Positions 58,343 through 64,000 of a stretch of DNA of 64,000 nt are shown here, one piece after another. Below the pieces are notes generated by a model. That model did no database searches. It was given only the letters and a program-made list of their open reading frames with translations, and was not told where the DNA came from. Source of the DNA: Immundisolibacter sp. Lineage in GTDB: Bacteria > Pseudomonadota > Gammaproteobacteria > Immundisolibacterales > Immundisolibacteraceae. Each line of letters starts with the position of its first letter. Within the stretch, counting starts at the first letter, position 1. Position numbers and translations under genes: made by a program. The stretch spans positions 368,501 through 432,500 of the forward strand of contig NZ_JACIZD010000002.1 in the NCBI RefSeq assembly GCF_014359565.1, written 5' to 3'.

Positions 58343-61095
58343 TGCAGTACGGCTTCCAACGCCTGGTCTTGCTGGGCAGTGCCGGCTACTCGCGCGCCGA
58401 GCTGCCGCTCGATGGCGCGGTCTCTCTGGTGGCGCCCAACAACACCGGCAAGACCAGCCTGATCAATGCCCTGCAGTTTCTGCTGATCATCGACCGCCGC
58501 CGCATGGATTTTGGCGCGCACGATGTGGACAAGAGCCGGCGCTTCTATTTTCCGAACAACAGCGCCTATGTGTTGCTGGAGGTGTCGCTGCCGGAATCCG
58601 GCACCGTGGTGTTGGGCTGCGTGGGCAAGGGGGTGAGCTTCGACTACGAGTATTTCGCCTACGCAGGCCAGCTCAGGGTCGAGGAATTTTGCCTGCCGGA
58701 TGGCACGCTGGTGGCGCAGCCTCAGTTGGCCCCCCACCTGGCCAGCCATGGACGCCGGGTGTTCAGCTACAGCAGTAGCGAATTCTCAGACATGGTGTAT
58801 GGCGGCCGTAGCCGCAAGCTGAGCAGCCAGCAGGATTTCTGCGTGTTCCGCCTGGAGCACGCCAATGACGCCAGCGTGTTTCAGCGCGTGCTCACCCGCA
58901 CGCTGCGGCTGGACAAACTGCGTTCCAGCGAAGTGAAGGACTATCTGCTGCAGATCTTCCGTCGCGACCTGCCCGACGCCAGCATCGATTTCAAGGCCGA
59001 ATGGGACAAGGCCTTCGCCGACCTCAACGCCGAGCGCAGCCAGTATCTGGCCGCCGTTCGCCTGCAAGCCAGTCTCGGCGAACTGGAGCAAAAGCAGGAC
59101 GCCCGCCTGGTATTGCGCGGCAAGCTGCTTTGTTGGCGCCCCATGATCGACGTGGCGTTGGGCCAGTGGCAGCAGCATTACGAAGCCAGCCAGCAATCCC
59201 TTCAGAACGAATTGGCGCAATGTGATGTCGAGCTGCAGCGCTTGCGCGAGCAGGACATTCAATCGGCCCGCGAGCAAAACCAATGCGAGCAGGAACAAGC
59301 GCAACTCCGCCAGCAAAGCGAACAGTTGCGCGAGCTGCAGCAGCGTTTTTCCCTGATTGCCGAGCGCTCCGTGCTGGAAGCGCGCCGCCGCGAACTGCAG
59401 GAAGAACGGGATGCGCTGGTCGTCCGTATCGGCCAGGCACAGAGCCGTGCGCCAGCGGCCATCGAGCGTGAACTGGCCCGAATCGAGCAAGAGCTGGCGC
59501 AGATCGCTCAAGAGATGCGCACCCAAGGACAGAATCTGTACCAGCAATTGGCCAACCTCCTGCCGGCAGCGCAACTGACCGCGCTGAACAAAGTGTTGGC
59601 CAAGCCAGTTCTGACCCTGGGTGCAGAGGATTTCCGGCTCGATAGCCATGCCCTGGCTGCGGCCCTGGCCGATGCGGATGCGGGGCGTCTCGAGCTGCCC
59701 GGCCTCCAGCTGCATCTGGAAGCCCTGCCGCTGCAACATCAGCAGCGAACCTTGGAGGAGCTGGGCGAATTGCAGCAGGAGTTGCAGCAACAACAGGCTC
59801 AACTCAAGGAGCAACTGAGCACTGCTTTGGCGCTGGAAAAGGTCAAACAACAGCGCCAGTCGTTGGAGCAGGAACTGGCGCAACTGGATGATGAGTTGCG
59901 TGACTACACGCATATGCAGACCCTGCAGCACAGCGATGCCGAGCGGCAGGGCCGACTGGCAGCCCTCGCGCAAAAGCTCGCCGAACTGACCGCCAGCCTG
60001 GCCCAGTCAGGCGAGCGGCACCGGGCACTGGACCAGCAGCGCCAACAGCGGCAGCAGGACTTGGCAGCCTTGCAGCAGCAACACCGACAGATCGAGCAAC
60101 GCCGTAACCAGCGACTCGATCACGAAGGCCCCTTTACCTGGCTGGCCGACCTGCCGCATCGCCCCTGGCTGGCACAGCCTCAGTTTGCACTGGAACAACT
60201 GGCCGAGCGCTTGCAGACCTATCTGGCCGACTGCCGCCAATTGCTGGAGCTGGATGAGCAGATTCGCCATCTGCTGGGCGAAATCCACACCGGCGGGCTC
60301 ACCAAATATCAGTTTGTCGGCGATGCGGAAAGCGAGATCGAACGTCTCGTTGAATTCGCCCATCACCTGCCGCAGGAAGCCGAGGCGCTGGAAAAGAAAG
60401 CGCGTTCGGCAGTGGTCAATGTCGCACTCTGTTTACGCGAATTACGCGATGGGCTGCTGTCCTTCAAGCGCCGGATGCGCGAGTTCAACCGCAAGATCAG
60501 CGGTCGCCAGCTTTCCGACCTGGCCGTGTTCAAGATCGAACCCGAGGACGAAACCGCGCTGCTCGAAGCCATCGAGCTACTGATCAACACGGCGGCAACC
60601 GTGGACAGCGGCCAGACCTTTGAGTTGTTCAACCAGCAAAGCGTGCTCGACGATGACCAGCTCGATCGTGCCAAGACCCTGCTGATCAACGAGGGCAACG
60701 CACGCCACGGTCTGCGTGTGGCCGACCTGTTTCGCCTGCGCTTTTGGGTCGGCAAGGCGGATCGCGAGCCGGAAGCCTTCGACGACCTCGACAGCGCCGC
60801 CTCCAATGGCACCGTGCTCATGGCCAAGCTGGTGACGGGGCTGGCAATGCTGCACCTGATGCAGGACCAGCGCCGTCCCATCCAGGGCGTCTGCTACCTG
60901 GACGAAGCGTTGGCATTGGACGCACGGAACCAGCGCAGCCTGATCGACACGGCGGCGGAATTCGGCTTTTCGCTGATTTTTGCTTCCCCTGCGCCGCTGA
61001 CCACCGTGCGCTATTGCGTCCCCATTCACCACCGCCATGGCAGCAGCCAGATCAGCCGCTTCAGTTGGCAGATCATCGAGCCCGTGGAAGCCTGA
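58342..61095 (+). CDS. JetC-like SMC-family ATPase (compact)
   Basis: A 917-residue SMC/MukB-like ATPase. Walker A at 31-39 reads APNNTGKTS, with Ala for the usual first Gly. Residues about 230-700 are a long Gln/Glu/Leu-rich coiled coil, interrupted near 400-460 and 590-640. The C-terminal head has a signature-like stretch around S821-N-G-T824 and Walker B with D854-E855 (CYLDEAL). Ends fold back to form one ATP-binding head; two copies would make a ring that handles DNA. At 917 residues it is shorter than the JetC proteins of about 1100 or more I know of, so the arms are short. Confidence 0.78.
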   Translation: MQYGFQRLVLLGSAGYSRAELPLDGAVSLVAPNNTGKTSLINALQFLLIIDRRRMDFGAHDVDKSRRFYFPNNSAYVLLEVSLPESGTVVLGCVGKGVSFDYEYFAYAGQLRVEEFCLPDGTLVAQPQLAPHLASHGRRVFSYSSSEFSDMVYGGRSRKLSSQQDFCVFRLEHANDASVFQRVLTRTLRLDKLRSSEVKDYLLQIFRRDLPDASIDFKAEWDKAFADLNAERSQYLAAVRLQASLGELEQKQDARLVLRGKLLCWRPMIDVALGQWQQHYEASQQSLQNELAQCDVELQRLREQDIQSAREQNQCEQEQAQLRQQSEQLRELQQRFSLIAERSVLEARRRELQEERDALVVRIGQAQSRAPAAIERELARIEQELAQIAQEMRTQGQNLYQQLANLLPAAQLTALNKVLAKPVLTLGAEDFRLDSHALAAALADADAGRLELPGLQLHLEALPLQHQQRTLEELGELQQELQQQQAQLKEQLSTALALEKVKQQRQSLEQELAQLDDELRDYTHMQTLQHSDAERQGRLAALAQKLAELTASLAQSGERHRALDQQRQQRQQDLAALQQQHRQIEQRRNQRLDHEGPFTWLADLPHRPWLAQPQFALEQLAERLQTYLADCRQLLELDEQIRHLLGEIHTGGLTKYQFVGDAESEIERLVEFAHHLPQEAEALEKKARSAVVNVALCLRELRDGLLSFKRRMREFNRKISGRQLSDLAVFKIEPEDETALLEAIELLINTAATVDSGQTFELFNQQSVLDDDQLDRAKTLLINEGNARHGLRVADLFRLRFWVGKADREPEAFDDLDSAASNGTVLMAKLVTGLAMLHLMQDQRRPIQGVCYLDEALALDARNQRSLIDTAAEFGFSLIFASPAPLTTVRYCVPIHHRHGSSQISRFSWQIIEPVEA

Positions 61096-61097
61096 TC

Positions 61098-61961
61098 ATG
61101 GATCGCATCCTGCGAACGGCATTGCTCAGGTTGCATGGCAAGGATGCCCTGCCGGCCAGCCAGTTCACAGCCGCCCAGCGCACTGCGCTGGATAGTTTTG
61201 CACGGCAAACCGGGGCAGTGAGCTGCCAGCGTCAGGGGCGCGGGGATGTCTATCGGGTCAGCGATCCACGCTTATTCGATATGCATCTGGCCGCACTTTC
61301 CCCTCAGGCGGCTATCCTTTTAGCCGAGAATCTCCCGCTGCGTGCACAGCACATTGCCCATGCGCGGGACAGCAAGGCGCGCAATCATCAGCACAGCGAC
61401 TACTACCCGACGCTCAAGGCGGTCGGCGACAAGGTGCTTTGGCGGAATGCAGAGCACGGCGTCGAGTTGCCGCTGGGGCAGCTCACGCGCGACTTCGGGG
61501 CGGCAAGCCTGCGCATCGAAGCCAGTGACGCCTGGTTTAGCGAGCAGCCTCTCTGGCTGGTGGAAAACCAGGCACTGTTTGAGCGCACGGACTGGCTGCC
61601 TGCCGACACGTCAGTTACTCTGCTTTATTACGGTGGGCAGCTCGACGGCCGGCTCCTTGCCTGGCTGGCCCGACGCCCGCGCGCCAGCCGTGTCATGCTT
61701 TTCCCGGACTATGATGGCGTGGGTTTGGCCAACTTCGCTCGACTTTATGCCCTGCTTGGCGACGCCTGCGCATTCTGGTTGATGCCGGGTTGGAGTAGCA
61801 AACTGGCACGCTATGGCAGCCAGCAGCTATGGCGGAATACGTTTCGGGAATTCACCGGCGCGGTCACGCAACTGCCTGACTACCTGGACCCTTTGACCAG
61901 GCAAATGCGGCAGTCCGGCCTCGCGCTCGAACAGGAAGCGGTCTGGCTGCCCTCCCCGTAG
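61098..61961 (+). CDS. JetD-like Toprim/DUF2220 nuclease subunit (short form)
   Basis: A 287-residue protein. The Toprim-like acidic residues are E156 (WLVENQALF) and D204/D206 (LFPDYDGVGLANF), and the tail carries the LEQE motif of DUF2220 (276-281 region). JetD cuts circular DNA trapped by the SMC complex in Wadjet systems. Usual JetD proteins are nearer 380-400 residues, with an N-terminal DUF3322 domain; here that part is reduced to roughly 100 residues. ATG 61098 lies two bases after the SMC-like stop. Catalytic residues look intact. Confidence 0.72.
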   Translation: MDRILRTALLRLHGKDALPASQFTAAQRTALDSFARQTGAVSCQRQGRGDVYRVSDPRLFDMHLAALSPQAAILLAENLPLRAQHIAHARDSKARNHQHSDYYPTLKAVGDKVLWRNAEHGVELPLGQLTRDFGAASLRIEASDAWFSEQPLWLVENQALFERTDWLPADTSVTLLYYGGQLDGRLLAWLARRPRASRVMLFPDYDGVGLANFARLYALLGDACAFWLMPGWSSKLARYGSQQLWRNTFREFTGAVTQLPDYLDPLTRQMRQSGLALEQEAVWLPSP

Positions 61962-62312
61962 GCTTTTCTCAAGCAAGGTGGCAATTTCACTTGGTGCCAT
62001 CCCTGCCCCAAGGCTCTTGCCTACGCTACCTCTGGCCGCAGCCAGCCTTGCGGTGACGCGACATTGCTCGCAACGGCCTCGCTCAAGCGGAACATCAGCC
62101 CTTCAAGCAGCTGCCCACCACCCACTTCAGCGGCGCCTAGTTCGGCCTGTCCCAGCAGCGTATTGCGCGCTGACTCCAGTGAGCTGGTCGGCACTCTATC
62201 GGCTGCCTGATCGACACCAGGCTCGACCTCCAAGCGGATCAGCGCATCGACCGCCAGGAGAAAGCGCGTCTTGATGAGACCCAGTTGATCATCACACAAC
62301 AGCTACACCGGA
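61962..62312. other. gap between the Jet-like cassette and IS66
   Basis: No intact gene was found in these 351 bp. The minus strand holds an open frame of about 92 codons (62021-62299) cut off near the IS66 end. No clear terminator for the cassette was recognised; only weak inverted repeats are present. Confidence 0.5.
62021..62299 (-). pseudogene. possible gene fragment ending at the IS66 insertion
   Basis: A 92-codon frame beginning at a TTG 13 bases inside the IS66 end, with in-frame stop just upstream. Content such as GLIKTRFLLAVDALIRLEVE and LLEGLMFRLSEAVASN looks protein-like, and the composition matches a real C-terminal part, but no family was recognised. It may be the 3' end of a gene interrupted by IS66, or a chance frame. 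Confidence 0.25.
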
Positions 62313-62371
62313 GTAAGCGTCCGGTCAGCGCCGTCTTGGCACGACTGACCTGAGCAGCAAGCATGTTCGCC

Positions 62372-62415
62372 GCGGACACAGTATAGGTGTCCGCTTATCG
62401 ACAGGCGGACACCTA
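62372..62415 (+). promoter_or_regulatory. two mutually exclusive hairpins at the tnpA start
   Basis: The arm GTGTCCGC (62387-62394) can pair with GCGGACAC upstream (62372-62379) or, extended to 11 bp, with the arm 62405-62415. The second fold covers GCGG of the tnpA Shine-Dalgarno region (AGGCGG, 62403-62408) and the A of its ATG. This could switch tnpA translation on or off. Confidence 0.5.
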
Positions 62416-62818
62416 TGACAAACGAGACTTCAGAAGCCTCTCCGGCGCGGCAGGAGCGCCGCCGGTACGATGCCACATTCAAGCGCGCGATCGTCGAGCG
62501 GACCTTGGCTCCGGGCGCATCGTTGGCGCGGATTGCCCGCGAGCACGGCATCAATGCCAATCAATTGTTCAAGTGGCGCCGTCAGTTTCTGCTCGGCAAG
62601 CCTGTGGCGCTGGCGCCGAGGGAGCCGGCACCGCCAGCTATCTCACTGCTGCCGGTGACGATCGCCACCGAAGAGCCGGCGCCCGTCGCTTCGACCTCGC
62701 TCGCGGCACCGTCGGAGTCGGGACGGATCGAGATCATGCTTGCCGGTGGCACTGTCCGGATCCAGGCGCGGTCGATACGACGATGCTGCAGCGGGTCTTG
62801 TCGAGCCTGCGCCGATGA
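62415..62818 (+). pseudogene. tnpA: IS66 tnpA (frameshifted)
   Basis: A HTH-type IS66 first protein: RRRYDATFKRAIVERTLAPGAS, IAREHGINANQLFKWRRQFL. Near 62764-62768 the frame breaks: one missing G in CAGGCGCGG. In the next frame it resumes as [16 protein letters not shown] and ends at TGA 62816-62818, the usual tnpA tail. Restored, it would be about 134 residues. The stop overlaps the tnpB ATG (ATGA). Confidence 0.85.
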
Positions 62819-63161
62819 TCGGCTTGCCCTCGGGCACCCGGGTCTGGCTCGCAGCCAGCGTGACCGATCTGCGGCGCGGCTTCGATGGGCTGGCCGCCTT
62901 GCTGCAGACAAAGCTCGAAGCCGATCCGTTCGCCGGACACCTGTTCGTGTTCCGCGGCCGCCGCGGCGACCTGATCAAGATCCTATGGTGGGATGGCCAG
63001 GGGATGTGCCTGTTCAGCAAGCGCCTTGAGCGTGGTCGGTTCGTGTGGCCGAGTGCGCAGGATGGCCGCGTGGCGCCGACCCCTGCACAGCTCTCGATGC
63101 TGCCGAAGTCATTGACTGGCGCATCCCGCAGCGCACCTGGCAGCCGCAGTCAGCGGCCTGA
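62815..63161 (+). pseudogene. tnpB: IS66 tnpB (frameshifted)
   Basis: Typical IS66 Orf2: [59 protein letters not shown] one-base loss near 63101-63106 shifts the frame; the expected tail [17 protein letters not shown] is then read in another frame, ending at TGA 63159-63161. Its role in transposition is accessory and undefined. Confidence 0.88.
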
Positions 63162-63189
63162 TTTTTATCGCGTAAAAGCACTGGTATAA

Positions 63190-64000
63190 ATGGCTCGGAT
63201 GGGTACAACTTTGCCCATGCGCGATACGGCACTCCCCGATGATCCACGGGCGCTCAAGGCACTGATCGGTGACTTGGTCGGACAGCTCGACGCCAAGCAT
63301 CAAGCCATCACCTCATTGGAGCATCGGATCGCGGACCTGCGGTTGCAGATCGCGGTGCTGCGCCGCGCCCGCTTTGGCCGTCGCTCGGAGCAACTCGATC
63401 AGCAGCTCTCGCAGCTCGAGCTGATGCTCGAGGATATGCAGAGCACCCATGCCGACGTCGTAGCCGACAAACCACCCAGACCTGCAGCGCAGCGACCGGT
63501 GCGCAAGCCGCTGCCGGATCACCTGCCGCGCGAGACGCAGACGCTCGACCCAGAGACAGATGCCTGTCCGGCCTGCGGCGGCCGCCTTAAAGCGTTGGGT
63601 GAGGATGTCAGCGAGACCCTCGAGCATGTCCCGGCCTCGTTCACGGTGATCCGCATCGTCCGGCCCAAGTGTGCCTGTGCCGCCTGCGACACCCTCGTGC
63701 AAGCACCGGCTGCGAGCCGGCCGATCGCGCGTGGCCTGGCCGGACCGGGACATGCTGGCGCATGTGCTGGTCGCAAAGTACGCCGACCACCTGCCGCTGT
63801 ACCGGCAGAGCGCGATCTATGCGCGGGCAGGAATCGCGCTGCCGCGCTCGACGCTGGCCGAGTGGGTCGGCGAGGCGCATCACTGCTGCGCCCGCTGGTC
63901 GCGGCGCTGCGCCGTTACGTGCTCGACACCGCCAAGCTGCACGGCGACGATACACCGTCCCGGGACTGGCACCGGGCAAGGGCAGGACCGCCACCGGACT
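63190..64000 (+). pseudogene. tnpC: IS66 tnpC transposase, N-terminal part, frameshifted
   Basis: IS66 DDE transposase start: LPDDPRALKALIGDL, a coiled coil with leucines (about 30-80), ARFGRRSEQLD, and the zinc-finger part (CPACGG, KCACAACD). Three frame breaks are seen: one extra G near 63746-63749 (before DMLAHVLVAKYADHLPLYRQ), one lost base near 63881-63884 (before LLRPLVAALRR) and one near 63955-63957 (after LHGDDTP). The catalytic first Asp region (LHGDD) is present. The rest lies beyond the window. Confidence 0.88.

Larger units (their letters stand above)
62313..64000 (+). mobile_element. IS66-family insertion sequence, left end to window edge
   Basis: The left end starts at 62313 with GTAAGCGTCCGGTCAGCGCC, the IS66-type terminal inverted repeat. 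Three overlapping transposition genes follow in the usual order: tnpA, tnpB, tnpC. The right end is outside the window. The eight bases before it (62305-62312) would be the target duplication. All three genes carry frameshifts. Confidence 0.9.

Overview
The window looks like chromosome from a high-GC gammaproteobacterium. The evidence is gene order: thrS-infC-rpmI-rplT-pheS-pheT-ihfA-merR-tRNA-Pro, hemA-prfA-prmC-moeB, and lolB-ispE-tRNA-Gln-prs-rplY-pth-ychF are all arranged as in that class, and the polar-flagellum block (fliC-flaG-fliD-fliS-fliT-pilZ-fleQ) resembles the Pseudomonas layout. Genus cannot be fixed from the sequence. No plasmid, phage or CRISPR array was seen.

Layout. 1-5460: late flagellar genes on the minus strand, ending in fleQ, which is cut by the window edge; fliC has a sigma-28-type promoter and an intrinsic terminator. 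5500-8090: REP-like hairpins, galE, a HIRAN-domain protein and a DMT permease. 8180-18230: a six-gene operon behind a sigma-54-like promoter, with two circularly permuted ATP-grasp ligases, two alpha-E domains (one fused to an ATP-grasp), two transglutaminase-like proteins and a HugZ/HutZ-like protein. This is a predicted but biochemically undefined amide-ligation/peptide-modification system. A third transglutaminase-like protein and an N-formylglutamate amidohydrolase-like protein lie nearby (19962-21653). 18300-30900: metabolic and regulatory genes (FAH family, TetR, GST, C-C hydrolase-like, GGDEF, MFS, cysG, SDR, nlpD-like, pcm). 30900-38250: a translation block with an AUC-started infC and an intrinsic terminator just before pheS. 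38600-45110: an OprC/NosA-type copper receptor, DUF779 plus aldehyde dehydrogenase, a periplasmic peroxiredoxin and an acyl-CoA ligase. 45260-56090: housekeeping genes.

56100-64000 is the accessory part and has a visibly different base composition. It carries a tight four-gene cassette: a kleisin-like protein, an MksE-like protein, an SMC-like ATPase and a Toprim/DUF2220-like protein. The order matches Wadjet (JetABCD) anti-plasmid systems, but the SMC (917 aa) and nuclease (287 aa) subunits are unusually short. The left flank holds a gene remnant, a direct repeat and stacked palindromes. The right flank is an IS66-family element whose three genes are all frameshifted and whose tnpA start lies in a possible RNA switch. 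This cassette is the best candidate for an undescribed system variant. The second candidate is the sigma-54-linked ATP-grasp/alpha-E/transglutaminase operon.
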